9,334 nucleotides of DNA from Candidatus Segetimicrobium genomatis. GTDB taxonomy: Bacteria > Sysuimicrobiota > Sysuimicrobiia > Sysuimicrobiales > Segetimicrobiaceae. Below the pieces are notes generated by a model. It was given only the letters and a program-made list of their open reading frames with translations, ran no database searches and was not told where the DNA came from. Shown in pieces: positions 1 to 6,596 of this stretch (its first letter is position 1; each line of letters starts with the position of its first letter). The stretch spans positions 1,126 to 10,459 of the forward strand of contig VBAN01000137.1 in NCBI GenBank assembly GCA_005882445.1. Direction: 5' to 3'. A program made the translations under genes and the position numbers.

Positions 1-111
1 CGTCGTCGCCCCCGGCCGCACCGCCGCCACGACCGTCTGCAGGGCCTGGGCGGCGGCCTGCCCGGCGCGGCGCATCGCCGCCAGGTCGGTGGCCGTCTTC
101 ACCATGATCAT
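1..111 (-). CDS. map: Methionine aminopeptidase type I, N-terminal fragment (cut by window edge)
   Basis: Removes the initiator methionine from nascent proteins in the cytoplasm as a metal-dependent hydrolase. Only 37 codons are inside the window. They begin MIMVKTATDLAAMRRAGQAA and end RPGATT, matching the usual MAP start (a 'K-x-x-x-E/D-x-x-x-MR-x-AG' helix, then 'V-x-PG-x-T'). The metal-binding Asp, His and Glu residues lie beyond the left edge. The ATG at 111 overlaps the adk stop as ATGA, the translational-coupling arrangement used throughout this operon. A second in-frame ATG two codons later (105) is also possible. The order adk-map after secY is standard in many non-proteobacterial spc operons. 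Identification rests on this short N-terminus plus position. Confidence 0.88.
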   Translation of the reverse strand, partial: MIMVKTATDLAAMRRAGQAAAQALQTVVAAVRPGATT

Positions 112-776
112 GGGCTGGCCGCCCGCGACCTGACGAACTGGAGGATCTGCTCGTGGACGGTCTCCACCGGCCGCTCCGCATCGACCGCCAGGAAGAGCCC
201 CCGCTTCCGGTAGTGGTCCACGAGGGGCGCCGTCCACTGGCGGAAGACCTGGAGCCGGTGGAGCACGGTGTCCGGCGCGTCGTCCTTCCGCTGCACCAGC
301 GCGGTGCCGTCGAGGTCGCAGCGGCCGGGCGCCTTGGGAGGGTTGTTGCCCAGGTGATAGATCGCCCCGCAGGTGGGGCACACCCGCCTCCCCGTCAGCC
401 GGCGCAGCAGGACCTCCTCGTGGATCTCGAAGGACACGACCGCATCCAGGCCGTGGTCCCGCTCCGCCAGCAGGGCGTCCAGATAGTCCGCCTGCGGGAG
501 CGTTCGGGGATACCCATCCAGGATGAACCCGCGGGCGGTGTCCGATTGGGCCAGCCGGATCCGGACGATCTCGTCCACGATCTCATCGGGCACGAGGTCC
601 CCGCGCAGCATATACTCGGTCGCGCGTCTGCCGACCTCGGTGCCGTCCCGCACCGCCACGCGGAACATGTCCCCGGTGGACACGTGCGGCAGCCGGTAGC
701 GCTCGTGGAACAGGGCGGCCTGCGTGCCCTTGCCGGCACCGGGGGGTCCCATGAACACGAGATGCAAGGTCTTCAC
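108..776 (-). CDS. adk: Adenylate kinase, zinc-lid type
   Basis: Catalyses ATP + AMP <-> 2 ADP in the cytoplasm. The 222-residue product has the P-loop GPPGAGKGT at residues 10-18, the AMP-binding segment STGDMFR at 33-39, the DGYPRT motif at 87-92, and a long lid. The lid carries Cys133-x2-Cys136 and Cys153-x2-Asp156, a Cys3-Asp zinc site as in Bacillus subtilis Adk. Length fits the long-lid family (about 215-220). The start is GTG at 776, overlapping the secY stop (GTGA). It is preferred because the first beta strand (residues 3-9) must precede the P-loop; the next ATG (752) would begin inside the strand-loop junction. A purine-rich GAAGG lies about 9 nt upstream, inside the end of secY. 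No damage is visible. Confidence 0.97.
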   Translation of the reverse strand: MKTLHLVFMGPPGAGKGTQAALFHERYRLPHVSTGDMFRVAVRDGTEVGRRATEYMLRGDLVPDEIVDEIVRIRLAQSDTARGFILDGYPRTLPQADYLDALLAERDHGLDAVVSFEIHEEVLLRRLTGRRVCPTCGAIYHLGNNPPKAPGRCDLDGTALVQRKDDAPDTVLHRLQVFRQWTAPLVDHYRKRGLFLAVDAERPVETVHEQILQFVRSRAASP

Positions 777-1948
777 TTCATGAAGCCTTCGTAGTGACGC
801 ATCAGCACGTACGCTTCGATCTGCTTCATGGTCTCCAGGGCCACGCCGACGACGATGAGGAGCGACGTGCCGGCGAGGTAGAGGGTCAGTTGTCCGGTAA
901 AGCGCCCCAGGGCGATCGGCCCCACGGCGATCAGGCCGAGGAAGATCGCGCCGACGAGGGTCAGCCGCTCGAGGATCCGGGTCAGGAACTCGGTGGTCGG
1001 GCGGCCGGGGCGGATCCCGGGGATGAACCCGCCGTACTTCTTGATGTTGTCGGAGACGTCGTCGGGATCGAAGCTGACGGCCGTGTAGAAGTACGTGAAC
1101 ACGATGATCAGGACGAAGTAGAGCGCCGCCCCGAGGGCATTGTTGATGCTCAAGGCGTTCCCGATGCGCTGCAGCCACGGCCAGGCGGAGAACTGCGCGA
1201 CCGTCTGGGGGAACTGCAGGACCGAGATGGCGAAGATGATGGGGATGACCCCGGCCGACGCGATCCGGATCGGCAGGTGCGTCGTCTGCCCCCCCACCAT
1301 CCGGCGCCCCACGATCCGCTTGGCGTACTGGATCGGGACCTTGCGCACGGCCTGCGTGACGAAGATGACCAGCACGATGCTGGCCAGGATCATGGTGATG
1401 TCGAAGAGCGCAAACAGCACCGAGGACTCGCCCACTCTCGCCATCGCGATCGTCTGCTTGATCAGCACCATCGTCCCCGCCACCAGGGTGGTGACGACCT
1501 CCCCGAAGACGAGCGGCCGGGCGTCGGGCAGCGCGCCGAGGTTGCGGATCAGGATGGTCTGGCCGGCGGCCTGGATCACGGCGAGGAACACCGAGAGGTA
1601 GAGCGTGTACTGCCCGATCCGGCGCCGGCCGACTTCCCGCTCCTCCCGGTGGATCTCCTTCAGGCGGGGGAAGACGACTTCGAGCAGGCTGAAGATAATC
1701 GAGGCGGTGATGTAGGGGAACACCCCCAGCGCGAAGAGGGCGAACCGGGACAGCGCCCCGCCCACGAACAGATCGATGAACCCGAACACGTTCCCCTGCT
1801 GGCTGAAGATGGACTGGAGGCGCGCGACATCGACCCCCGGCACCGGGATGTGCGACCCCAACCGGAAGATCGCCAGCATGCCGATCGTGAACAAAAACTT
1901 CCGGCGGAGGTCCGGGATCCGAATAATGTTGGTCAGCCCCGGAATCAT
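773..1948 (-). CDS. secY: Protein translocase subunit SecY with an internal in-frame deletion of about 32 residues
   Basis: Channel subunit of the SecYEG translocon in the cytoplasmic membrane. The frame encodes 391 residues, against about 420-440 for the family. It opens with the SecY cytoplasmic helix and TM1 (IPDLRRKFLF, then FRLGSHIPVPGVD) and continues through FVGGALSRFALFALGVFPYITASII (split: FVGGALSRF at 61-69, PYITASII at 78-85). It keeps the QAVRKVPIQYAKR loop at 199-211, GGFIPGIRPG at 306-315 with the key Arg313, and a normal C-terminus. After TM4 (residues about 148-163) it jumps from VLI to KQTI. The conserved cytoplasmic loop (usually GEQITERGIGNGIS) and TM5 are missing. As read, the protein has nine rather than ten membrane helices, which would invert the C-terminal half. 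The ATG at 1948 overlaps the rplO stop (ATGA). Identity is certain; function as read is doubtful. Confidence 0.95.
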   Translation of the reverse strand: MIPGLTNIIRIPDLRRKFLFTIGMLAIFRLGSHIPVPGVDVARLQSIFSQQGNVFGFIDLFVGGALSRFALFALGVFPYITASIIFSLLEVVFPRLKEIHREEREVGRRRIGQYTLYLSVFLAVIQAAGQTILIRNLGALPDARPLVFGEVVTTLVAGTMVLIKQTIAMARVGESSVLFALFDITMILASIVLVIFVTQAVRKVPIQYAKRIVGRRMVGGQTTHLPIRIASAGVIPIIFAISVLQFPQTVAQFSAWPWLQRIGNALSINNALGAALYFVLIIVFTYFYTAVSFDPDDVSDNIKKYGGFIPGIRPGRPTTEFLTRILERLTLVGAIFLGLIAVGPIALGRFTGQLTLYLAGTSLLIVVGVALETMKQIEAYVLMRHYEGFMK

Positions 1949-2409
1949 GCCAGCACCTCGGAGCGGCCGCCGGCGGCCTCGATGCGCGCCCGCGCCCCCT
2001 TGCTGAAGGCGTGGGCCTTGACCACCAGGGCGTGCGGCAGCTCACCGCTCCCGAGGATCTTGACGCGGTCCTCCCGCACGAGCCGGGCCTGTCTGAGCGT
2101 GTCCGGGGTGACTTCGCTTCCGGCCGGGAACACGCTCAGCCGGCCGACGTTGACCACCCCCATCCGATGATGCGGGGGCCCCCCGGTCATATTGCTCCCC
2201 GCGCCGCGGACGCCCCGCCGGTAGGGGATCCGCTTGATCAGGGGGAGCTGTCCACCCTCGAATCCGGGGCGGGTCTGCCCCCCGCTTCGCGCCTTCTGGC
2301 CCTTGGCGCCGCGCCCCGCGGTGTTCCCCCTGCCGGAGGAGCCCCCGCGCCCGATGCGGCGCTTGCGGCGGCGGGCGCCGCGGGGCGGCTTGAGTTCACC
2401 GAGCCGCAT
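1945..2409 (-). CDS. rplO: 50S ribosomal protein L15
   Basis: Large-subunit protein whose extended basic N-terminal half threads through 23S rRNA. The 154-residue product starts [20 protein letters not shown] and continues with the Gly/Arg-rich stretch GRGAKGQKARSGG (32-44), RPGFEGGQLPL (47-57) and the C-terminal KAHAFSKGA (131-139), all L15 hallmarks. Length is close to the family's 145-150. ATG 2409 is chosen because the family begins M-[KR]-L-x-[ED]-L at this point; an upstream in-frame GTG (2442) would add 11 residues lying inside rpmD. The gene overlaps the end of rpmD by 14 nt and its TGA overlaps the secY ATG. The loop at about 60-84 (rich in Gly/Pro/His) is family-typical variable sequence. 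Confidence 0.97.
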   Translation of the reverse strand: MRLGELKPPRGARRRKRRIGRGGSSGRGNTAGRGAKGQKARSGGQTRPGFEGGQLPLIKRIPYRRGVRGAGSNMTGGPPHHRMGVVNVGRLSVFPAGSEVTPDTLRQARLVREDRVKILGSGELPHALVVKAHAFSKGARARIEAAGGRSEVLA

Positions 2410-2581
2410 GATCCACCTCTTCAATGGACACCAGGTGCCCAACCCGCTTGAGCGCGCCGGCCACCGAAGGCGACAGGGAGTGCTCCCGGGCCGACCCGAT
2501 CCGCCGGAGGCCGAGCGACCAGATGATCCTCCGCTGGGGCTCCGGCCGTCCGATCAGGCTGCGGCGCAGGGTCACCTTCAC
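2396..2581 (-). CDS. rpmD: 50S ribosomal protein L30
   Basis: Small protein on the solvent side of the 50S subunit. The 61 residues match the bacterial L30 pattern: a first beta strand (KVTLRRS), IGRPEPQRR (10-18), LGLRRIG (23-29), and a final VGHLVSIEE (47-55). The start codon is GTG at 2581, overlapping the rpsE stop as GTGA, so translation is probably coupled to rpsE. The 3' end overlaps rplO by 14 nt. Length is normal for the family (about 58-60). Its presence between rpsE and rplO is the standard spc order. Confidence 0.95.
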   Translation of the reverse strand: MKVTLRRSLIGRPEPQRRIIWSLGLRRIGSAREHSLSPSVAGALKRVGHLVSIEEVDHAAR

Positions 2582-3207
2582 CCGGCGGGCCGGACCGTTC
2601 CGGCTCGGTCCTGGACCGTCTTGTGCCGCTGCTTGGCCACCTCGCGGGGATCACGGATGTCCAGCATCCCCTTGAGCGTCGCCCGCGCCTGGTTGATGGG
2701 ATTGTTGCTGCCGAGCGACTTGGTGAGAATGTCCTTCACCCCGGCGGCCTCCAGCACCGCCCGCACCGGCCCGCCGGCGATGACCCCGGTCCCCCGGGCG
2801 GCCGGGCGCAGCATCACCTTGGCCGCGCCAAAGTCGGACACGATCTCGTGGTGGACCGTGGTGCCGTTGAGCGACACCCCCATCAGGTTTTTCTTCGCAT
2901 CCTCAGTCCCTTTGCGGATCGCATCGGGGACTTCCCCCGCCTTGCCGAGCCCGATCCCGACGTGGCCGTGCTCGTCTCCGACGACGACGAGCGCGCTGAA
3001 GTTGAACCGCTTGGCCCCCTTGGTCACCTTGGCCACGCGGTTGATCCAGATCGCCCGTTCCGTCGTCAGGTTGACGGTGTCGGCGTTCACGCGCCGGTGC
3101 AGATATTCTAAGTTTGCCGGTTTTGGCGCTGGTGGTGGCTCAAGCTTCCGGAGCTTCCCCCGGACCTTGGTCCCTTTGCCTTTCCCCTTGCCCTTGGTTC
3201 GCGGCAT
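2578..3207 (-). CDS. rpsE: 30S ribosomal protein S5
   Basis: Small-subunit protein near the mRNA entry site that contributes to decoding accuracy. The 209-residue product has the S5 double-stranded-RNA-binding-like domain at about 45-112 ([20 protein letters not shown] at 55-74, then [15 protein letters not shown] at 86-100). The C-terminal domain follows, with [20 protein letters not shown] (135-154) and KSLGSNNP (163-170). All conserved blocks are present. It is longer than the common 165-170 residues because of a basic Lys/Gly N-terminal arm (residues 1-45) and a C-terminal tail (190-209). ATG 3207 follows a strong AGGGGG ribosome-binding site. There is a 31-nt gap to rplR upstream and a 4-nt overlap with rpmD downstream. 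Confidence 0.97.
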   Translation of the reverse strand: MPRTKGKGKGKGTKVRGKLRKLEPPPAPKPANLEYLHRRVNADTVNLTTERAIWINRVAKVTKGAKRFNFSALVVVGDEHGHVGIGLGKAGEVPDAIRKGTEDAKKNLMGVSLNGTTVHHEIVSDFGAAKVMLRPAARGTGVIAGGPVRAVLEAAGVKDILTKSLGSNNPINQARATLKGMLDIRDPREVAKQRHKTVQDRAGTVRPAG

Positions 3208-3211
3208 TCGT

Positions 3212-3218
3212 TCCCCCT
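3212..3218 (-). promoter_or_regulatory. Ribosome-binding site of rpsE
   Basis: The minus strand reads AGGGGGA, four bases before the rpsE ATG at 3207. It lies in one of the few true intergenic gaps here (3208-3238) and supports the chosen rpsE start, which gives the long basic N-terminal arm. Confidence 0.6.
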
Positions 3219-3238
3219 AGTCTAGTCGGGCCGTCCCA

Positions 3239-3607
3239 TCAAAATTCCAATCCGCCCTCGCGGGCGCCATCGGCCAGCGCTTTCACCCGGCCGTGATAGA
3301 GGTACCCGCCCCGGTCGAACACGACCCGCCGGATGCCCTTGGCCTGGGCCCGCCGCGCGATCAGGCGGCCGACGAGACGCCCCGCGTCCGATTTCTTGAC
3401 GCCCGCCGCCTCGGCTTTGATCTCGGGGTCCAGCGTCGACGCCGCCGCCAGCGTGCGCTGGGAGCGATCGTCGATGACCTGTGCGTAGATGTGGGCCAGG
3501 CTCCTGAACACGGACAGCCTCGGCCGCTCCCCGTTCCCCTGGACCGCCCGGCGAATCCGGAGATGCCGCCGCTGGCGCGACTCGTTGCGATCCTTGTGCT
3601 TGATCAT
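3239..3607 (-). CDS. rplR: 50S ribosomal protein L18
   Basis: Binds 5S rRNA and, with L5, attaches it to the central protuberance of the 50S subunit. The 122-residue product has a basic N-terminal arm, [20 protein letters not shown] (28-47), TLAAAST (52-58), and the conserved C-terminal block [20 protein letters not shown] with GGLEF at the end. Length and all motifs are typical and no gap is visible. The ATG at 3607 overlaps the rplF stop (ATGA). Downstream, 31 nt separate it from rpsE. Confidence 0.97.
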   Translation of the reverse strand: MIKHKDRNESRQRRHLRIRRAVQGNGERPRLSVFRSLAHIYAQVIDDRSQRTLAAASTLDPEIKAEAAGVKKSDAGRLVGRLIARRAQAKGIRRVVFDRGGYLYHGRVKALADGAREGGLEF

Positions 3608-4188
3608 GCCCCACCCTTCGCGGCACCGCCGCCGGCCCCGGCGCCGGCCACCGCCTTGCCCGCCTTGCCGGGCTTCCGCCGGACGCGCTCCCCCAGATAC
3701 CGGATCCCTTTGCCCTTGTACGGGTCCGGCTCCCGGATCGCGCGGATGCTCGCCGCCGTCTGGCCGACCGCTTCCTTGTCGCTCCCGCTGACCACGATGC
3801 GGTTGGGGGCGGGGGCCTCCAGCTGAACCCCCGCCGGGGGCCGGATCTCAACGGGATGAGAGAACCCGACCTGCAGCGTGAGGTTCGCGCCCTGCTTGAC
3901 CGCGCGGTAGCCGACGCCCTGGATCTCCAGCTCGACCTGGTACCCCTTGGTCACGCCCTGCACCATGTTGGCGATCAACGCCCGAGTCAGCCCATGCAGG
4001 GCGCGGTGGAAGCGGTCCTCGCTCTGCCGGCTCACCACGATCTTCCCGTCGTCGACGGCCACCCGCATCGCCTGGTGCACGGACCGCTCCAGCGTGCCCT
4101 TCGGGCCCGCGACCCGCACGACGGGGCCGGACACCTTCACCTCGACCCCCGCCGGGATGCCGATCGGCAGCCTACCAACCCGCGACAT
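3604..4188 (-). CDS. rplF: 50S ribosomal protein L6
   Basis: Two-domain protein at the base of the L7/L12 stalk, next to the sarcin-ricin loop and the factor-binding site. The 194 residues contain [11 protein letters not shown] (2-12), GPKGTLERS (28-36), the linker [15 protein letters not shown] (61-75), the GVGYRA turn (91-96), and the C-terminal signature [20 protein letters not shown] (156-175). All are well conserved. The normal protein ends shortly after this signature (about 178-180). Here an Ala/Gly-rich tail of about 16 residues follows (179-194). ATG 4188 is preceded by GGAGG at good spacing. The stop overlaps the rplR start. Confidence 0.97.
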   Translation of the reverse strand: MSRVGRLPIGIPAGVEVKVSGPVVRVAGPKGTLERSVHQAMRVAVDDGKIVVSRQSEDRFHRALHGLTRALIANMVQGVTKGYQVELEIQGVGYRAVKQGANLTLQVGFSHPVEIRPPAGVQLEAPAPNRIVVSGSDKEAVGQTAASIRAIREPDPYKGKGIRYLGERVRRKPGKAGKAVAGAGAGGGAAKGGA

Positions 4189-4196
4189 CGTTCCGT

Positions 4197-4201
4197 CCTC
4201 C
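4197..4201 (-). promoter_or_regulatory. Ribosome-binding site of rplF
   Basis: A perfect GGAGG on the minus strand, eight bases upstream of the rplF ATG at 4188, lies in the 33-nt gap between rpsH and rplF. Nothing else is recognisable in that gap. Confidence 0.65.
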
Positions 4202-4221
4202 TGCCCGGCCGGCCCCCAGGA

Positions 4222-4620
4222 TTACCAGATGAAGCACAAGATCTCTCCCCCCAGCCCGGCCCTGCGGGCGTCGCGGTCGGTCATCACGCCCTTGGAGGTC
4301 GAGAGGATGGCCACACCGAGCCCGCCGCGGACGCGAGGGATTTCCGTCCTCCGTTTGTAGATGCGCAGGCCCGGCCGGCTGATGCGGCGGAGGCCGGTGA
4401 TGATGCCTTCCTTCCGCTCCCCATAGCGGAGGTGGATCCGCACCATTTCGGGATGGTCCTTGTCCACCTGGAAGTCCGCGATGAATCCTTCCGCTTTGAG
4501 GATCTTCGCGATCTCCAATTTCATTCGCGAGGTGGGGACGGTCACCAACGGGTGCCGCGCCACGAGCGCGTTCCGGATCCGGGTCAGCATATCGGCAATG
4601 GGATCTGTGATCACGCCCAC
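4222..4620 (-). CDS. rpsH: 30S ribosomal protein S8
   Basis: Primary 16S rRNA-binding protein of the platform. In other bacteria it also represses the spc operon by binding its mRNA; no such mRNA structure was identified here. The 132-residue product begins [18 protein letters not shown] (the family core is [14 protein letters not shown]) and has [15 protein letters not shown] (74-88). It ends with the RNA-binding [18 protein letters not shown] (102-119) and GGEILCFIW. No residue block is missing. The start is GTG at 4620, placed just after GAGGTG; an in-frame GTG two codons later (4614) is an alternative that fits the usual shorter N-terminus. The gap to rpsN is 9 nt. Confidence 0.97.
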   Translation of the reverse strand: MGVITDPIADMLTRIRNALVARHPLVTVPTSRMKLEIAKILKAEGFIADFQVDKDHPEMVRIHLRYGERKEGIITGLRRISRPGLRIYKRRTEIPRVRGGLGVAILSTSKGVMTDRDARRAGLGGEILCFIW

Positions 4621-4629
4621 GGTCTCACC

Positions 4630-4815
4630 TCACCAACTCGCCTTCACGACCCCGGGGATCTCACCCTTGTGCGCGAGGTCGCGCAGGCAGATCCTGCACA
4701 GGCCGAACTTTCGGAAGACCGCCCGCGGCCGGCCGCAGTTCCGGCACCGGCTGTACCGGCGCACCTTGAACTTCGGCGGCTTCCGCCACTTGATGAGCAG
4801 CGCCTTCTTCGGCAT
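4630..4815 (-). CDS. rpsN: 30S ribosomal protein S14, zinc-binding (type Z)
   Basis: Small-subunit head protein needed for late 30S assembly. The 61-residue product is the short, zinc-containing form. Cys24-x2-Cys27 and Cys40-x2-Cys43 make one zinc site, followed by the near-invariant [18 protein letters not shown]-terminus. The N-terminus [10 protein letters not shown] matches the family. ATG 4815 lies 5 nt downstream of the rplE stop and is preceded by AGGGAG. This form is typical of Gram-positive bacteria and relatives; many lineages also keep a zinc-free paralogue elsewhere, which cannot be judged from this window. It is often labelled rpsZ or rpsN1. Confidence 0.97.
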   Translation of the reverse strand: MPKKALLIKWRKPPKFKVRRYSRCRNCGRPRAVFRKFGLCRICLRDLAHKGEIPGVVKASW

Positions 4816-4820
4816 GCTCC

Positions 4821-5723
4821 CTACGCCCCCTCGCGGACCGGCAGGCCGAGGGATCGGAGCAGCTCCCGGGCCTCCTCGTCCGTGCGCGCCGTCGTGACAA
4901 TCGCGATGTCCATCCCGCGGATCTTGTCCACCTTGTCGTAGTCGATCTCCGGGAAGATCAGCTGCTCGCGTATCCCGATGTTCATCCCTCCCCGGCCGTC
5001 GAACGAGCGGGTGGGGATCCCCTTGAAGTCCTTGATCCGCGGCAGGCTGATGTTGAACAGTTTGTCCAGGAACTCGTACATCCGCTCGCCGCGCAGGGTC
5101 ACCTTGCAGCCAATGGGATTCCCCGCACGCAGCTTGAAGGCGGCGATCGACCGGCGGGCGCGTGTGACCACCGGCCGCTGGCCGCTGATCAGGGTCAGGG
5201 CCTCCACCGCCTTGTCCAGGTGCCGTTGATCCTGCAGCGCGTCCGCGACCCGCATGTTGATCACGACCTTCTCCACCCGGGGCACCCGCATGATGTTGGT
5301 GTACCCCATGCGCTTCTGCAGCTCCGGCGCGACCACTCGCTTGTAGCGCTCGCGCAGGCGCACGATCCGTGGTTCCTTCGTTGCGGCCGGTCCCGCCGCA
5401 ACCTCTGCTTGCCATTGGCCCCGCTCCGGCTTGGAGCCTCCGCCGGGGGCAGCCTCTGCTTGCCGTTGGCCCCGCTCCGGTTTGGAGCCCCCGGAGGGGG
5501 GAGGGGCGTCCTTCGCCGGCGCCGCGTCCGCGCCTTTCGGTCCTGCCGCAACCTCTGCTTGCCGTTGGCCCCGCTCCGGTTTGGAGCCCCCGCCGGGGGC
5601 AACCTCTGCTTGCCGTTGGCCCCGCTCCGGCTTGGAGCCCCCGGAGGCGGGACGGCCGCCTTTCGGCGGTGCCCCTTCCGCGCCCTTCCCAGCTGCCGCT
5701 TCCGAGCGGTCAGGCTTTGTCAA
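4821..5723 (-). CDS. rplE: 50S ribosomal protein L5 with a probable repeat-rich N-terminal extension
   Basis: Holds 5S rRNA in the central protuberance and makes intersubunit contact with S13. The conserved L5 core starts near residue 121 ([20 protein letters not shown]). It includes [61 protein letters not shown] and [17 protein letters not shown], with no gap. That core alone is about 180 residues, the normal L5 length, and could start at GTG 5363, which has GAAGGA some 10 nt upstream. The frame is open further, to TTG 5723, which sits 4 nt after GGAGAG and overlaps rplX by 14 nt like other genes here. That start gives 300 residues, with about 120 low-complexity residues built from repeated [11 protein letters not shown] blocks. 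I chose the TTG start on spacing and ribosome-binding site. Core identity is certain; the start is not. Confidence 0.88.
   Translation of the reverse strand: MTKPDRSEAAAGKGAEGAPPKGGRPASGGSKPERGQRQAEVAPGGGSKPERGQRQAEVAAGPKGADAAPAKDAPPPSGGSKPERGQRQAEAAPGGGSKPERGQWQAEVAAGPAATKEPRIVRLRERYKRVVAPELQKRMGYTNIMRVPRVEKVVINMRVADALQDQRHLDKAVEALTLISGQRPVVTRARRSIAAFKLRAGNPIGCKVTLRGERMYEFLDKLFNISLPRIKDFKGIPTRSFDGRGGMNIGIREQLIFPEIDYDKVDKIRGMDIAIVTTARTDEEARELLRSLGLPVREGA
5398..5697 (-). repeat. Nested tandem repeat: four copies of a 41-bp element in two 150-bp units
   Basis: A near-identical 41-bp element occurs at about 5402-5442, 5453-5493, 5552-5592 and 5603-5643. The offsets are 51, 99 and 51 bp, so a 150-bp unit (5398-5547 and 5548-5697) has been duplicated, and each unit holds two 51-bp-spaced copies. 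The 41-bp elements differ at only a few positions. The linker half of each unit has diverged more (about 15 of 60 positions by eye), without indels. All periods are multiples of three. In the rplE frame each element encodes GGSKPERGQ(R/W)QAE. The two units differ about equally at second and third codon positions, so by eye there is little sign of selection on the linker residues. The element is not CRISPR-like, because the gaps are of two fixed lengths and are themselves duplicated. Confidence 0.95.
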
Positions 5724-6039
5724 TGATCTCTCCGCAGTGACGGCAGACGCGAACTTTCGTCCCGTCCTCAATGGTCTGGTGCCCGAACCGGACCGCGCGC
5801 CCGCACCGCGGGCACACCAGCATGGCCTTGCCGGAGGAAAACCGCATCTCTTTTTCCACGATCCCGCCGGAGGGCATCTTCTCGTTGGGCTTCATGTGCT
5901 TCTTCGCCACCATCACCCCTTCGACGATGATCCGGCCATCCTTCGGGAATACGCGCAGCACCTTTCCACGCTTCCCCCGGTACCGGCCGATGAGCACCTC
6001 GACGGTGTCGCCCCGCTTCACGTGTACTGCCGTCCGCAT
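5710..6039 (-). CDS. rplX: 50S ribosomal protein L24 with C-terminal zinc ribbon
   Basis: Assembly-initiating protein that binds the 5' domain of 23S rRNA near the exit tunnel. The 109-residue product has an N-terminal KOW domain ([20 protein letters not shown] at 8-27, then DGRIIVEGV at 34-42) and [16 protein letters not shown] (49-64). A C-terminal zinc ribbon has Cys76-x2-Cys79 and Cys99-x2-Cys102, the last followed by GEIID. Length is normal. The ATG at 6039 shares its A with the rplN stop (TGATG). The gene's end overlaps the extended rplE start by 14 nt. No gap is visible. Confidence 0.97.
   Translation of the reverse strand: MRTAVHVKRGDTVEVLIGRYRGKRGKVLRVFPKDGRIIVEGVMVAKKHMKPNEKMPSGGIVEKEMRFSSGKAMLVCPRCGRAVRFGHQTIEDGTKVRVCRHCGEIIDKA
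5728..5733 (-). promoter_or_regulatory. Candidate ribosome-binding site for the extended rplE start
   Basis: The minus strand reads GGAGAG four bases before the TTG at 5723, inside the 3' end of rplX. It is the main evidence for starting rplE at 5723 rather than at GTG 5363. The competing site for 5363 is GAAGGA at about 10 nt spacing. Confidence 0.45.
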
Positions 6040-6314
6040 CACAGAACCTCCGGCGCGAGTGAAATGATCTTCATGAACTGCTTTTCCCGGAGCTCCCGGG
6101 CCACCGGCCCGAAGATCCGGGTCCCCCGGGGGTTCTGCTGGTCGGTGATCCCCTTCTTGACCCCGCTGTTGGGAATGGCCTGCTTCACCGTGGCGACGAT
6201 CACATCTCCGATCCCGGCGTACCGGCGCCGGGACCCCCCGTAAACGCGAATGCACATGATCTCCCGCGCCCCGGTATTGTCTGCCACCCGCAGCCGCGTG
6301 TAGTTCTGGATCAC
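6039..6314 (-). CDS. rplN: 50S ribosomal protein L14 with an internal in-frame deletion of about 31 residues
   Basis: L14 lies on the 50S subunit interface, forms bridges to 16S rRNA, and is the docking site of the silencing factor RsfS. The reading frame gives 91 residues against about 122 for the family. The first 55 residues ([20 protein letters not shown] ... GVKKG) and the last 36 ([20 protein letters not shown] ... SLAPEVL) align cleanly. The segment normally between them is absent: the two beta strands containing 'D-V-[VL]-x-A-V-[IV]-V-R-T' and the 'RPDGS-x-IRFD-x-NA' loop. The frame is kept. Residue 55 is joined directly to residue 56 at about 6149-6150. The start is GTG 6314, 5 nt after GGAGGGG. 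Such a protein would probably not fold as an L14 barrel. Confidence 0.95.
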   Translation of the reverse strand: MIQNYTRLRVADNTGAREIMCIRVYGGSRRRYAGIGDVIVATVKQAIPNSGVKKGITDQQNPRGTRIFGPVARELREKQFMKIISLAPEVL

Positions 6315-6319
6315 CCGCG

Positions 6320-6326
6320 CCCCTCC
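6320..6326 (-). promoter_or_regulatory. Ribosome-binding site of rplN
   Basis: The minus strand reads GGAGGGG five bases before the GTG at 6314. It fixes a non-ATG start for rplN. It lies in the 19-nt gap after the frame-restored end of rpsQ, which shows that no separate spc promoter fits here. Confidence 0.65.
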
Positions 6327-6333
6327 ATCGCGC

Positions 6334-6596
6334 CTACCGCGCCCGCTCCAGCACCTGGGCCACCCGCCACCGCTTGTCCTTGCTCAGCGGCCGGGTCTCG
6401 GCGATGAGGACCTTGTCCCCGAGGTGCGCTTCGCCCGCCTCATCGTGTGCCTTGAACCGCCGGCTGTGCCGGATGACCTTCCCGTAGAGCGGGTGGCGGC
6501 CCGTCCGCTCGACCTCGACGTCTTCTGCATCTTATCGCTCACGACCGTGCCCACGCGGGTCTTTCGCGCCACGCGCGCGGCCTGCGGTTCCGTCAT
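6334..6596 (-). pseudogene. rpsQ: 30S ribosomal protein S17, frameshifted (about 7 nt missing)
   Basis: S17 binds 16S rRNA helices at the base of the 30S body. From ATG 6596 (sharing its A with the rpmC stop, TGATG) the frame reads a good S17 N-terminus up to DKMQKT at about 6519. Beyond that it is nonsense to a stop at 6384. One frame over, the real continuation starts at GTC 6519: [45 protein letters not shown], ending LERAR at TAG 6334-6336. Family members have ten residues between the conserved KT/KS and HPLYGK; here there are eight plus a one-base deficit, so seven bases are missing. The site abuts a GTCGAG tandem duplication (6508-6519), prone to slippage or consensus error. A gene caller would report only a short, mostly wrong product. 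Confidence 0.93.

Noticed and set aside
1440..1480. Intron or intein explaining the odd secY and rplN reading
   Set aside because: Sequence is missing, not inserted, at all four sites.
794..2170. Long plus-strand open frame (458 codons) opposite adk-secY-rplO, and similar frames at 153-794, 2234-3220, 3856-4941 and 6829-8010
   Set aside because: They are antisense to clearly recognisable ribosomal-protein, secY and adk genes, resemble no family I know, and have the Arg/Pro/Asp/Gly-rich composition expected of shadow frames in GC-rich DNA.
5398..5697. CRISPR array
   Set aside because: Only four elements exist, with gaps of about 10, 58 and 10 bp. The gaps themselves are duplicated rather than unique spacers, and no cas gene is nearby.
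5364..5709. A separate small gene between rplX and rplE
   Set aside because: The frame has no stop before the L5 core and the composition is pure low-complexity repeat. An L5 extension or an untranslated spacer fits better.
6315..6333. An internal spc promoter before rplN
   Set aside because: The gap after the restored rpsQ is only 19 nt and is filled by a ribosome-binding site; no -35/-10 pair is visible nearby.
6508..6524. Programmed -1 frameshift in rpsQ (and likewise in rpsC at 7511-7518)
   Set aside because: Neither site has a slippery heptamer, and in both genes family residues are physically absent, so a frame change alone would not restore the protein.
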